Source: [Flexibacter] sp. ATCC 35103 (lineage in GTDB: Bacteria; Bacteroidota; Bacteroidia; Flavobacteriales; Flavobacteriaceae). Taken from it: a stretch of DNA of 42,465 nucleotides. How positions within the stretch are numbered: the first letter of the stretch is position 1; each line of letters begins with the position of its first letter. The position numbers were made by a program, and so were the translations under genes. The stretch lies in assembly GCF_001975985.1 (NCBI RefSeq), contig NZ_MTQF01000011.1, positions 1-42,465 of the forward strand. The letters are read 5' to 3'. Below, piece after piece: positions 33,671-42,259 of this stretch. Below the pieces are notes generated by a model. It was given only the letters and a program-made list of their open reading frames with translations, was not told the DNA's origin and did no database searches.

Positions 33671-33700
33671 AAAGACGTACATTTTATTGTACGTCTTTGT
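33671..33700 (-). terminator. terminator after the lipoprotein gene at 33754
   Basis: AAAGACGTACA (33671-33681) pairs with TGTACGTCTTT (33688-33698). On the minus strand the stem is followed by nine T residues. Confidence 0.85.
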
Positions 33701-33753
33701 GTATAGATATAAAAATTTTAATGGTTAGACCATTCTGTATTAATAGATAATTT

Positions 33754-34482
33754 TTAGTTCTCCCAGTTTTCAATTATATTATCATTCCATAATTTTTGGG
33801 CATAATCTTTAAACACTTTTGGAGCTTTTGTAAAGTTTTCATCCATTTTAAATTCTCCGCCCAAAAATGATTTTTTATCGTTTTCATCACTTCCAACCTG
33901 AACTTTGTTTTCTCCGCGAATGGCATATTTATTACTTCCCTCATACATAATAATTTTCATATTAGAAGGGCTTACATCGCCATGACAAACGGTTTTATAC
34001 ATCAACCAGACTTCAGCAATTCCGTTATTATCTAAGTCGGTAACTTTAAAAGTATTTTTAACAAATGATGCCACAATATCAACAGGACAATCAGAAATGA
34101 AATCATACACTTTCCAGGTTTGTTTTGCTTCATTATCTGAGATTATATAATGATAAGCAAATAATTCAGCATCGCTGCTGTCCTCAGCTTCATGTTTGAA
34201 TTTTTTACTGGTATAAATGCCGGTTTCAGTTGTAATTACAATATTATCTCCTGATTTATCTTTCCATCGAACTGCATTTTTAATAAAACCTTCATATTTT
34301 ACAGAAGCAGGAAGTTGTGTAGAATCAATTTTATTTACTTCTAAAATCATATGTTCAGTATTGCTTAATGCTGAGTTTTCTTTTGTTTTTACTGACTCTT
34401 TTGCATCTGGTTTGCAACCTGTAAACAGCATAGCAAGTAAAGAAAGTATTGCAATATTTTTGAAATGTTTTTTATTTAGCAT
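33754..34482 (-). CDS. uncharacterised lipoprotein
   Basis: A 242-residue lipoprotein with signal peptide and lipobox MLFTGC (Cys near residue 23). The mature part contains VTDLDNNGIAEVWLMYK, a D-x-D-N-x-G-like loop that resembles calcium-binding repeats, and cysteines in DCPVDI and TVCHGDV. The fold and function are not recognised, but the architecture of a lipoprotein with one such loop is common in Flavobacterium. It has its own terminator and lies 105 bp from the neighbouring gene. Confidence 0.7.
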   Translation of the reverse strand: MLNKKHFKNIAILSLLAMLFTGCKPDAKESVKTKENSALSNTEHMILEVNKIDSTQLPASVKYEGFIKNAVRWKDKSGDNIVITTETGIYTSKKFKHEAEDSSDAELFAYHYIISDNEAKQTWKVYDFISDCPVDIVASFVKNTFKVTDLDNNGIAEVWLMYKTVCHGDVSPSNMKIIMYEGSNKYAIRGENKVQVGSDENDKKSFLGGEFKMDENFTKAPKVFKDYAQKLWNDNIIENWEN

Positions 34483-34587
34483 CGTTTTTTTTAATGGTTT
34501 TGTAAAATCTATAAAACTAATTTTTTTTAAATAACAGTTTACTAATATCGCTTTTGGAAAACATTTATGATATGAATAAGTGTGAGT

Positions 34588-35775
34588 TTATCCCCTGAAT
34601 TTATTCCTGACAATAATATCTTTAAGCCGTGCTTTCAGGTCTTCGCCAGTATCAAAAACCATTTGTTCATTGTTAGGGAAAGGCACCGCACGTTTATTAA
34701 AATAGGTCATATAATTATCTTCGCAGGCATTTCTGTCGCCTTTGTAAGTCGAATAAATATTCTCGAAAATAAATTCGCTCGTTACCGGAAACGATTGTAG
34801 CAATTGATTCGTTTTTACGTCTACATAATCTACTTGTGCCGTAACCTGACATGATTTATATTGTCTGAATTCGTAAATATTGGCACGAAGTGTTCTGTAA
34901 TTATCTACTTTTATTTCCTTGCCCAAACTATCTTTCACAGGTCTTCCGCGATTGTCTAAAAGTGTTTTTACGCCATCTTTAACCTGTCTTTCTTTAATGA
35001 ATTCTTTCTCTTTAATTTGTTCAGGCGAAATATTAATTTGTCTAAAATTGATGATTAAGCTGTAATCGTACGTTACGCTTTTTTGTCTTACACTATGATA
35101 AACCGTCCATTTATCATTTAATCCATAAGTTTTAAAATCGAGTAAATCATCCTGAAGCTGTTTTGGAATCACCATATTAGTTCGGTTTTTGGCGTAAACG
35201 TCTACAAAATCAGTTCCTTTAAACTGCGCATCATCCATCAGTTTTTTTGTGTTTTTATAATTTGGATTAATGCTTTCCAGATAGAAAAAATCATCATATG
35301 CTTTTCTAAAATCCAATTTATTATTCGATTTTAAAAGAGACGAAGCATTTTCATATAAATATTTCGAGAGTACATTTTTGCTGCTTACAATCTGATCAGA
35401 ATAATTATCAAACGCAAAAGACGCATTTTTTCCTTGTTTCAATAATGGCAAAGGCAATAAAGGCCTGATTTTTTCCTGACGGTTATTTAGTTGCAAATAC
35501 GTGTTGTATATACGTTCTGAATTGGCAGGATTTGCCTCTTTTATCATCAAATCAAGATTGCGTAAATCCCTGTCTTTTGCTTTTGCAAAAGCTTCTTCGA
35601 GTAAATACACATAATCTTGTTTTCCTTTAGAGTCTTTTTTTGTTCTCAATGCTTCAACAGCACGATCGATTGCGCCATCATAATTTCCGTCACTTAATAG
35701 CGACTGAGTTGTTTTTACACCACATGACCCAAGTGTCAAAAATAATATAGAAAATAGTAAAGTAATTTTTTTCAT
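34588..35775 (-). CDS. uncharacterised lipoprotein, TPR-like
   Basis: A 395-residue lipoprotein with lipobox LTLGSC (Cys18). The region SLLSDGNYDGAIDRAVEALRTKKDSKGK and the next 150 residues look alpha-helical and TPR-like. The part from about 195 is richer in strand, with repeated YDYSLIINFRQ and RTLRANIYEFRQY-type segments. Two cysteines lie in the C-terminal half (KSCQVTAQV, NACEDNY). No named family is recognised. It is probably anchored in the outer membrane. The ATG at 35775 gives a clean signal peptide. Confidence 0.65.
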   Translation of the reverse strand: MKKITLLFSILFLTLGSCGVKTTQSLLSDGNYDGAIDRAVEALRTKKDSKGKQDYVYLLEEAFAKAKDRDLRNLDLMIKEANPANSERIYNTYLQLNNRQEKIRPLLPLPLLKQGKNASFAFDNYSDQIVSSKNVLSKYLYENASSLLKSNNKLDFRKAYDDFFYLESINPNYKNTKKLMDDAQFKGTDFVDVYAKNRTNMVIPKQLQDDLLDFKTYGLNDKWTVYHSVRQKSVTYDYSLIINFRQINISPEQIKEKEFIKERQVKDGVKTLLDNRGRPVKDSLGKEIKVDNYRTLRANIYEFRQYKSCQVTAQVDYVDVKTNQLLQSFPVTSEFIFENIYSTYKGDRNACEDNYMTYFNKRAVPFPNNEQMVFDTGEDLKARLKDIIVRNKFRG

Positions 35776-36022
35776 TCTAAGACCAGTTGATTTTCAAGCT
35801 GTAAATATATCTGTTTTAGATGAATTCAGGTAAAGTAAGTTTTGAAATTTTAGAAGCAGAATTTTTCGTTTTTATAAAGACCACTTTTCCCGCTTTCGCC
35901 TATATCTCTTCACCCCGATAACTATCGGGATTACGAGGATAACGGCTCTATCGGGGCTAGATTAGAAATTTAGTTTTTACAAGAAACTTTGCCCAAGCAG
36001 TGAGTTAGTTTTTGCTTAAATA
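35776..36022. other. spacer with a dispersed repeat
   Basis: The spacer between two minus-strand genes holds copy D of the dispersed element and short AT-rich sequence. No gene is seen. Confidence 0.5.
35883..35960 (-). repeat. dispersed intergenic element, copy D (short)
   Basis: On the minus strand it starts TAGCCCCGATAGAGCCG and ends CGAAAGCGGGAAAAG. Inside is the inverted pair CCCGATAGTTATCGGG. It is shorter than copies A-C and lacks the AGCAGGAAATAGCT end. Confidence 0.55.
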
Positions 36023-36511
36023 TTATTTTTCGCGTAATATTATTTTAAATTTTTCAATTTGTCTTCTGTGGCGTAAAACATGTACAATAGCATGTTCTAT
36101 TATTTGTTCAATATCATAAACTTGTCCCCACGAAGTCACTATTTTTTTAGTATTGTCAGATTCTTCGAGTTGATTGTCTGTGATATTTTTAAAAGTGTCC
36201 TCTGTAAAAATAAAAAAATCAGCCAGATCCTTTTGATAATCAGAGATTGTAGTTCTAAAAACATCATCAAGAAAATCGCTTTGATCCCCAGATAATTGCT
36301 TAATATATAACGCATAAGCATATCCGGAACATACAATATGTGCCAATATTGACTGAACCGATTCACAACCGGAATCCTGAGTAACAGTATCAACGATTGT
36401 GGTGAGTTCTTTGTCGTTAATGTCTGAAATTATTTGACTTAAATCTAAAATAGCTTTTTCGTATTCGTCAAGTAAAGATCCAATGGCACCTTGTCTGTAA
36501 ATTTTAGTCAT
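36023..36511 (-). CDS. DinB-like four-helix protein
   Basis: A 162-residue protein with four helices. Histidines in ILAHIVC (near residue 60) and near the C-terminus in IEHAIVHVLRHRRQIEKF are placed like the metal-binding histidines of DinB/YfiT proteins, which often act as thiol-dependent hydrolases or transferases. I chose the ATG at 36511; a TTG 12 bases upstream is possible. The gene is monocistronic, and the substrate is unknown. Confidence 0.7.
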   Translation of the reverse strand: MTKIYRQGAIGSLLDEYEKAILDLSQIISDINDKELTTIVDTVTQDSGCESVQSILAHIVCSGYAYALYIKQLSGDQSDFLDDVFRTTISDYQKDLADFFIFTEDTFKNITDNQLEESDNTKKIVTSWGQVYDIEQIIEHAIVHVLRHRRQIEKFKIILREK

Positions 36512-36584
36512 GTTTTGTGGCAATTATTGATTTAAAACACAATAGTCATCTTCAAAATAATAGAACTTTTCAAGAGCATCATAT

Positions 36585-37295
36585 TTATTTATACTCTTTT
36601 CCATTAAAAATTAATTTTGAAGTTTTTCTTTTAATAGTTTCCTTAGCGATACAATCATCGTTTGTGGGGATATTTTTAGTATTGACCGTTTTAGTTTTAA
36701 CAATAATATTATAAAAATTGTTAGTCATCACCTTATCGATATCAATAGTCGAATTGTTGTCTTCAAATTCTCCGGCGCAATTCGTATCCCATTCGCCATT
36801 AGATTGCGAAATTTGATAATTTTTAAGCACTGGCTTTAGCGAATTTTTATCTGTAATATACAACGATAAGTCACTTTCGCTGTACGGATTAGGTCGGCTA
36901 CTGCCGGTATAATCTACCCGAACTCCAAAAGCTCTTGTTGTTTTATTTAAAATATATAATCCTGTATCGATCGTTATACTGCTTAACATTACAGCATCAG
37001 ATGTCCAGGCATTTGGCTCAATAAATTTGTTGATTATTTTTCCGGTCAAATTATCAACTACGAGTATATAAGCATCTGCCACAAAATAATCTACAGATAC
37101 TTCTGATGCGTATTTGGCAATCACAAAAACGCTTTTGCCTTTATCATATGGTAATACTTTCTGAGTAAAAAGTTCCTGATTTATTTCGCTTTCCTTTATC
37201 TTAAGCTGTTTTAAAACCGACTTTAAATGATTGGTATTTTGTGAAAACGAAAACTGAAAACAAAATAATAAAGCAACCAGGAAACATTTTTTCAT
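36585..37295 (-). CDS. uncharacterised secreted protein
   Basis: A 236-residue protein with a signal peptide ending FSFSQ (about residue 19). It has a beta-rich middle, with YILVVDNLTGKIINKFIEPNAW and the later STIDIDKVMTNNFYNIIVKT, plus cysteines in DTNCAGEF and DDCIAKE. I do not recognise the family. The sequence reads like a periplasmic or secreted beta-sandwich protein. Neighbours are a beta-helix protein gene and a DinB-like gene, which give no functional hint. Confidence 0.6.
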   Translation of the reverse strand: MKKCFLVALLFCFQFSFSQNTNHLKSVLKQLKIKESEINQELFTQKVLPYDKGKSVFVIAKYASEVSVDYFVADAYILVVDNLTGKIINKFIEPNAWTSDAVMLSSITIDTGLYILNKTTRAFGVRVDYTGSSRPNPYSESDLSLYITDKNSLKPVLKNYQISQSNGEWDTNCAGEFEDNNSTIDIDKVMTNNFYNIIVKTKTVNTKNIPTNDDCIAKETIKRKTSKLIFNGKEYK

Positions 37296-37349
37296 CAGAT
37301 TTTTATTTTTTAAACTTTATGATTTTTCAAAAAGCGGTTGTTGATTTGT

Positions 37350-37970
37350 TTAGGCTACTTTAAATATCTCGCCGCCGCTTTTTATATAATCAATTGTTTT
37401 GCCTAAATCTTTCATTTTCTCATCATCATCTATTTCTGTAATTTCATCTACTAATTCTTCAGATTCCATATTTTGTTCGATTGCTCCATTTTCATCTTCA
37501 ATTGAGTTAAAAGAGAAAACGTCTGTAACCGTAATTTTTTTGTATGCTATAATGCAATGACCATAATCTAATATTGTTTTCGTTACGATATTTCCGCCTA
37601 CATTTAAAACATGGTCACAAAGAGAATCTCCTAAGATTACATTTGCAGCGTTTAAGTCGCCCATAAGATACATGCTCGACAGCGTAATTAAGCTCTTGCA
37701 ATTTACATTTCCTAAAACAATAAGCATAGACGAATCTACTTGGTAGCAATCTTCAATTATATTCGTAACATTAAGATCGCCGTTTACAAGGACAATATCG
37801 TTTCCTACGGTTAAGTTTTCTAAATTAGTTTCTCTTGGATACAAAACAATTTTACCTGCTACTTCGTAAAATCCGTTTAATTCATCAATAAGATCATCCT
37901 TAAGTACAGAGTTGTTTTCGTTGATTAATTGAATTGCATCGTCTAAACTAATTTCTTTAAAATTCTCCAT
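37350..37970 (-). CDS. beta-helix (bactofilin-like) protein
   Basis: A 206-residue soluble protein without signal peptide. Residues about 50-150 are a ladder of short hydrophobic strands ending in G or N, such as VLVNGDLNVTNI, LIVLGNVNCKSL, MYLMGDLNAANV and LNVGGNIVTKT. This spacing resembles the right-handed beta-helix of bactofilins and related polymer-forming proteins. The C-terminal 50 residues are acidic. I chose the ATG at 37970; a TTG lies 9 bases upstream. Function is unknown, and the possibility of a short beta-helix cytosolic protein of another family remains. Confidence 0.6.
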   Translation of the reverse strand: MENFKEISLDDAIQLINENNSVLKDDLIDELNGFYEVAGKIVLYPRETNLENLTVGNDIVLVNGDLNVTNIIEDCYQVDSSMLIVLGNVNCKSLITLSSMYLMGDLNAANVILGDSLCDHVLNVGGNIVTKTILDYGHCIIAYKKITVTDVFSFNSIEDENGAIEQNMESEELVDEITEIDDDEKMKDLGKTIDYIKSGGEIFKVA

Positions 37971-38143
37971 TTTTATCAATTTATTTTTAGTGGTTTTTAG
38001 CGTTAAAGATTGTGATTATTGTAAAATCTTATGCTAAAAATATAAATAAATACTTATAAATATTAAGGAGTTTTTTATTTTTTTGATGAACCAAAACTTA
38101 TGTTCTCAGAATCAGTTTTTTAGGATTTAAAAGGGAAAGTTTT

Positions 38144-38539
38144 TTATTTTGGCCAGTATAAAAAATTAAATTTATGACCATCAGGATCACAAAATCCAAA
38201 GAAATATCCTTTTCCATACTCTTGTGGTTCTGCAAAAATAGTTCCGCCGGCTTTTTTAACGATTTTCTGCCATTGATCTACCTGATCTTTACTATCTGCC
38301 GAAAGTGAAAATATAATTTCATTTCCAAGTTTTAAATCTGCCATTTCATCGTTGACAGCCCATTTAAATCTTTCTTTTATAAAAAAATGAATTATAAAAT
38401 TGTCATCGCCAAAAAGAAAACTCGTTAGTTCGTTAGACGTATTGTGACCGTTTTGTTTAAAGCCTAATTCGGTATAGAATTTCGTTGTGCGTTCTAAGTT
38501 TTCGACACCCAGATTTGCCCATATTTTTTTCGTTTCCAT
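38144..38539 (-). CDS. VOC-family (glyoxalase/bleomycin resistance-like) protein
   Basis: A 131-residue protein with the two halves of a vicinal oxygen chelate domain. The first half starts with KIWANLGVENLERTTKFYTELGFKQNG. The second ends with GKGYFFGFCDPDGHKFNFLYW, which contains the family's DPDGH. The layout matches small VOC proteins. These may bind antibiotics, open or isomerise substrates, or have unknown roles, so the assignment stops at family level. Confidence 0.88.
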   Translation of the reverse strand: METKKIWANLGVENLERTTKFYTELGFKQNGHNTSNELTSFLFGDDNFIIHFFIKERFKWAVNDEMADLKLGNEIIFSLSADSKDQVDQWQKIVKKAGGTIFAEPQEYGKGYFFGFCDPDGHKFNFLYWPK

Positions 38540-38719
38540 TAGATTTATTTTAAAAATTAGAATTCAATCCGGATTATATAATCGGATACTAAATTTAGGA
38601 ATTTTTTAAAAATAAAATATAGAAAAGAAACGCTGCTGTTCTTCTTTACAGATTCATAGACATATATGACAATGTTTTATTTAATAGATGCACAACATTC
38701 ATCTAACACCAGGAATGTT

Positions 38720-39085
38720 TTATTTTGCCTTTCTGATTTTTACCTGATACACAATTTCCCAAAATATTATTGATAAAATAGCATTTGTAAATATTGCTGT
38801 TTTAACCAAATAAGGATCATATTTTGCCAGCAAATGTAGATTAGCAAATTGCACTGCTAAGAATAACGATAATGCTGCAATTGCAATAGAAAAAATTATA
38901 TTTAATATAGAAGTCCATTTTAGGGCAAAGAAAGTATAGATTAGGTTTAAAACTGCAAAACCACAGCCTAAAGTAACGTACGGATCTGTTTTTAATAATT
39001 CTCCTAACGACAATAAAAGTGAAGTCGTAGAAAGGTATAGAAAAAATAGAATGGAGTAAATTAGAATTCTTATTTGTATTTTCAT
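38720..39085 (-). CDS. small four-TM membrane protein
   Basis: A 121-residue hydrophobic protein with four likely membrane segments, at about residues 8-30, 37-52, 56-78 and 90-112, and a short positively charged tail (KIRKAK). No motif or family is recognised. It has no neighbours in close contact. Confidence 0.55.
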   Translation of the reverse strand: MKIQIRILIYSILFFLYLSTTSLLLSLGELLKTDPYVTLGCGFAVLNLIYTFFALKWTSILNIIFSIAIAALSLFLAVQFANLHLLAKYDPYLVKTAIFTNAILSIIFWEIVYQVKIRKAK

Positions 39086-39254
39086 TTTGATGTTTTTTTG
39101 CTTTGGCGAAATTACGAATTAAAAATGAAGCTGTAATTAAGGTAGATTTGAAAAACGGTTTTTGTTGGTAAGAAGTGAGTAGAATTCGTAGACAAATTCA
39201 GTTTCATTATAACTGTTAAGAAATATGTATTAAAAAATTTAAAATTGATTAATT

Positions 39255-39740
39255 TTATATAATATTTTTTAAACAATCCTGATAAATTACTTCCCTCCAT
39301 TTTTCAAAAAGGTCAATTAATGTGATAAACAATTCTTCGGACGGATTTTCAGGTTGAGGTCTTTTTAGCAAAGTTCCAATTCCAATATTATGTGATTTTC
39401 CGGAATGATTGATAGCATAATGTTGCCTATTCATATCTTCCATAAAGGTATCGGCATAATGTTTTTTTAAAGTTAAAGGATCTAGATTTATTATTTCCGA
39501 AATTATATTTTTAATCTCAGAAGGTATTTCGCATTCAAATTGTTTTTCAAAATTTTCAAAATTTTTTCTGCGAAAACTTATCACAATTTTGCATTCAAAA
39601 ATTAAATCAATATAGATTCCTAAACTTAACAATCGTTCGCTCCAACCATCAGAATGATCATAAGAAAGAATATAATCTTCATTTAGTTTGAAATTTCCTG
39701 TAGAGTCTACTTTTCGTATATCAATCAATTCAAAATTCAT
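39255..39740 (-). CDS. uncharacterised cytoplasmic protein
   Basis: A 161-residue soluble protein rich in charged and aromatic residues, without a signal peptide or membrane segment. It contains YDHSDGWSERLLSLGIYIDLIFECK near the N-terminus and helical segments near the end. I do not recognise a family. Size and the mixture of acidic and aromatic residues resemble small immunity or adaptor proteins, but no toxin gene is nearby to support that. Confidence 0.5.
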   Translation of the reverse strand: MNFELIDIRKVDSTGNFKLNEDYILSYDHSDGWSERLLSLGIYIDLIFECKIVISFRRKNFENFEKQFECEIPSEIKNIISEIINLDPLTLKKHYADTFMEDMNRQHYAINHSGKSHNIGIGTLLKRPQPENPSEELFITLIDLFEKWREVIYQDCLKNII

Positions 39741-39793
39741 TTTCTAAGATTTGGTTTGGTAGCAATTTGTTCCATTTGCTGTGTAGTATTTAC

Positions 39794-40243
39794 TTATTTT
39801 AAAATTGCTTCTATTTTAGCTTCTGATTTTTCTTTTATTACGCTGTCCGGACGAAAACTCCAGATGATCAGGAATTTTCCTTTTGCCAGATATTCTTCCG
39901 GATGTTCATCTGTGGGCTGACCGTCTTTTCCCCAAAGTAATCCTTGCAGAAACCGATCGCCTTTAAAGGTGTGTTCAAATTCAAAATACATGATAGATCC
40001 ACGATCTGTTTTATTTTTAAAACTCTGGATTGCTTTACTTTTTACGATTCCCACAATGTTGCTGTAAGTCTCAATATCAGTATAAAAATTGCAAGCCTGA
40101 GGAGTTACACAAATCTGACCGTCGATAGGTGTGTAGCCTTTTGGAATTTCTTTAGGTTTTAGTTTTAAATCAGCAAGTGTTTGGCTGAATATATTGGTAG
40201 TAAGTAACAGAAATAATAGCGATAGGGAAATCGTAATTTTCAT
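39794..40243 (-). CDS. uncharacterised secreted protein
   Basis: A 149-residue protein with a signal peptide ending TNIFSQ (about residue 21). The mature part begins LADLKLKPKEIPKGY and has two cysteines in QICVTPQACNF and a conserved-looking WGKDGQPTDEHPEEYLAKGKFLIIWSF. Family unknown. It probably works in the periplasm or outside the cell. It lies 53 bp upstream of the 161-residue gene and the two may be cotranscribed. Confidence 0.55.
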   Translation of the reverse strand: MKITISLSLLFLLLTTNIFSQTLADLKLKPKEIPKGYTPIDGQICVTPQACNFYTDIETYSNIVGIVKSKAIQSFKNKTDRGSIMYFEFEHTFKGDRFLQGLLWGKDGQPTDEHPEEYLAKGKFLIIWSFRPDSVIKEKSEAKIEAILK

Positions 40244-40333
40244 GGTTTTCTGGGGTTAGGTTTGCTGAGCTAAAATAGTTTTTTTATTTGAGTTTGTTGA
40301 GTTTGATTTAGTGAGACAAAAATAACCTCTACT

Positions 40334-40891
40334 TTAATACTTTTGCAGAAGTAACTTAGCATTTTCGTTATTGGGATTTAATTTTAAAGCCATTTCGCAA
40401 TTTTCTTTACTACTTTTCCTTTCATTCAAAGCATATTCTGATAAAGCGATTCCGTAATAGCTTGCATCATTTTGCGGCTCGATTTCTAAAGATTTTTTAT
40501 AAAATGCAACTGACTTTTCAAATTGTTGTGTGTCGTAACATACTGCTCCAATATTAAAATATGCTTTAAAATATTTTGGATTTATTTTGATAGATTCTTC
40601 AAGTTTTTTTATTCCGATTTCAGTTTCTCCATTTTCAATATAACTTACTCCAAGTCTGTATAAACTGTTTCCTTTGTCAATATTTCTTTTTACACATTCT
40701 TGCAACGTAATTATAGCTTTTGTGCTTTCAGAGCCAGAATCATAAAGTTTATTTGAAAAAGCTAGTAATTCGCTATCATTCATTTTTGCAATTTCATTTT
40801 GCAATTTTTGGTTTTCACCTGAACTTTCTTGTTTCTGAGCACAACTGTTTAATCCAATTATTGAGATAATTAAGAATAAAGTTTGTTTCAT
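40334..40891 (-). CDS. TPR-repeat lipoprotein
   Basis: A lipoprotein of 185 residues with lipobox IGLNSC after the start MKQTLFLI. I chose the second ATG at 40891; the first at 40915 would add eight residues before the signal. Three tetratricopeptide repeats fill the second half: GNSLYRLGVSYIENGETEIGIKKLEESIKINP, then YFKAYFNIGAVCYDTQQFEKSV, then DASYYGIALSEYALNERKSSKENCEMALKLNP. It should bind a partner protein at the membrane; which is not known. Confidence 0.75.
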   Translation of the reverse strand: MKQTLFLIISIIGLNSCAQKQESSGENQKLQNEIAKMNDSELLAFSNKLYDSGSESTKAIITLQECVKRNIDKGNSLYRLGVSYIENGETEIGIKKLEESIKINPKYFKAYFNIGAVCYDTQQFEKSVAFYKKSLEIEPQNDASYYGIALSEYALNERKSSKENCEMALKLNPNNENAKLLLQKY

Positions 40892-40920
40892 TTTTTGTTT
40901 AGTGTTTTCGTTCATAAAAA

Positions 40921-40949
40921 AAGCACAAAATCGAAAATTTGTGCTTTTG
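40921..40949 (-). terminator. terminator after the XRE gene
   Basis: AAGCACAAA (40921-40929) pairs with TTTGTGCTT (40938-40946). On the minus strand seven T residues follow. The structure touches the start of the TPR lipoprotein gene, so that gene's own promoter may lie within or just before it. Confidence 0.75.
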
Positions 40950-40970
40950 TAAATTTATATTTCGAAGGAA

Positions 40971-41370
40971 TTATTTATCTTTTAATAATTTTTCTAAATA
41001 TTCGTTTTTTTCTTTTTCAGCCTGAACCAAACGTTCGTAAAGTTCCACAACTTTATCTAATGGATTGAATGTACCAATTAACATTGTTATTACCACTTCC
41101 TTGAGCGCTAGAACTATTGTCGTAAAAGTTATTAAAGAAATTAAAAACGGCTTCTTCTGAAAAATTTTCAATCGCTTCTACAGTAACTCCAAGTATTTCA
41201 GCAATTTTCTCAAGCTTTTCTTTGTCTATGAATTCGCTTGTTTCAATACTTGAAATTGTTTGCTGGCTTAATCCCATTGCATAAGCAAGGGCGTCCTGCT
41301 TCATACCTTTAAGCTCTCTGATTCGGCTAATATTTCTGCCAATGTGTTTTGGTTTTGTTGCTGTACTCAT
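40971..41370 (-). pseudogene. XRE-family transcriptional regulator with a single-base frameshift
   Basis: From 41370 the frame gives an intact HTH domain (ISRIRELKGMKQDALAYAMGLSQQTISSIETS), then AIENFSEEAVFNFFNNFYDNSSS, and stops at 41053 after 105 residues. In the next frame, from about 41074 to 40971, runs FNPLDKVVELYERLVQAEKEKNEYLEKLLKDK, the usual C-terminal coiled coil of this flavobacterial family. Removing one C of the CC at 41074-41075 joins them as NNNVNCTFNPLDK, giving 132 residues. The HTH part alone might still bind DNA but would lack the likely oligomerising helix. Confidence 0.8.
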
Positions 41371-41474
41371 ACTTCAAAGGTATTTAAAATTCTTTTACAA
41401 AATTGATGTTGGTAAAAAACATAGTTTTTTGGTGAGGTACTTGTTTATTGTTTTTTTTGAATGAACAAAAAGAT
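41371..41474. other. spacer upstream of the XRE gene
   Basis: About 100 bp between the XRE gene start and the truncated end of the radical SAM remnant. It is AT-rich and holds the likely promoter; no convincing -7 box was found. Confidence 0.4.
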
Positions 41475-42259
41475 CTATTCTAAATCATTTATCGAGTCGC
41501 ATATGTCTTGAACATTTCCTTTATTCAAAATAAAATCATTTCCAACTACAGAAAAGCCTTCGATATTGTAATTTTCTATTAAATGAATTAATTCATGTCT
41601 TATATTTTGACCACTTCTATATTGAACTTGAGTTTGAGAGGAAGCACAGAACCTGCAAGGAAAAGGTCATCCTCTACCTGGCATTATGTGTGTCATCAAT
41701 ATATCTGTGTTAAACATTCTATTATTCATGATAAAATCTTCCTTTGGTATCAAGTGCCTGGCAGGCAAAGGAAACCCATCAATGTTTTTATTTAGTTTCC
41801 TTGGTGAGGTTCTAAACGGTTTTCCGTCTTTTATAAAACATACACCTTCTATTTTATCAAAGTTTTTGGTGTGAATTTCTTTAAGTATTTCAGTAATAGT
41901 AATCTCACCTTCTCCAATTCCTATAACATGAGGTTTTAAATCTAGCAAAGTTTGTTCAGGAAATAAATTTGTGTGTATTCCCCCAACCATTATTAGCGTT
42001 TTTTTATTTATTTTACTTTTAAACCTACATTCAATAAACATATTGAATGTAGCAGAAGACGATATACTAAAAGCTAGTGCATCATAATCAGAGAAGTCAT
42101 AATTAGATTATCTGAGGTAAGTTTTATAATGTCTACCTGATATTGCTTTTCTTCCAATGCAGCGGCAATATATAAAGCTCAAAATGGTGGAAATTCTTTT
42201 CTTTTGGATTTATATCTTGCGACCTCCATTACTTCAGGATAAATAACTGCTACTTTCAT
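41475..42259 (-). pseudogene. decayed B12-binding radical SAM protein gene
   Basis: The start ATG is at 42257-42259 (MKVAVIYPEVMEVARYK), as in B12-binding radical SAM proteins. Codon 27 is TGA (42179-42181) where glycine is expected in PPFGALYIAAALEE. A base is missing near 42099-42103, after NLI, where YDFSDYDAL would follow. The B12 domain continues with MVGGIHTNLFPEQ and IGIGEGEITITEIL. TGA at 41667-41669 replaces the first cysteine of GRGCPFPCRFC, and the frame stays open to NDLE and a TAG at 41475-41477. The length, about 261 codons after repair, is far short of usual members, so the C-terminus is lost. Confidence 0.85.

Noticed and set aside
39112..39300. 62-aa minus-strand reading frame
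   Set aside because: It overlaps the end of the 161-residue gene and continues into AT-rich spacer; no independent support.
41053..41171. Programmed frameshift in the XRE gene
   Set aside because: The site is only two C residues (two G on the coding strand), with no slippery heptamer or clear stimulatory structure. A chance insertion or read error is simpler.
41667..41669. In-frame TGA as selenocysteine in a radical SAM motif
   Set aside because: A second TGA replaces an expected glycine, a frameshift lies between them, and the C-terminus is missing. Pseudogene decay explains all of it.
41595..41874. Plus-strand reading frames opposite the radical SAM remnant
   Set aside because: The minus-strand frame has clear family similarity; these are its shadows.
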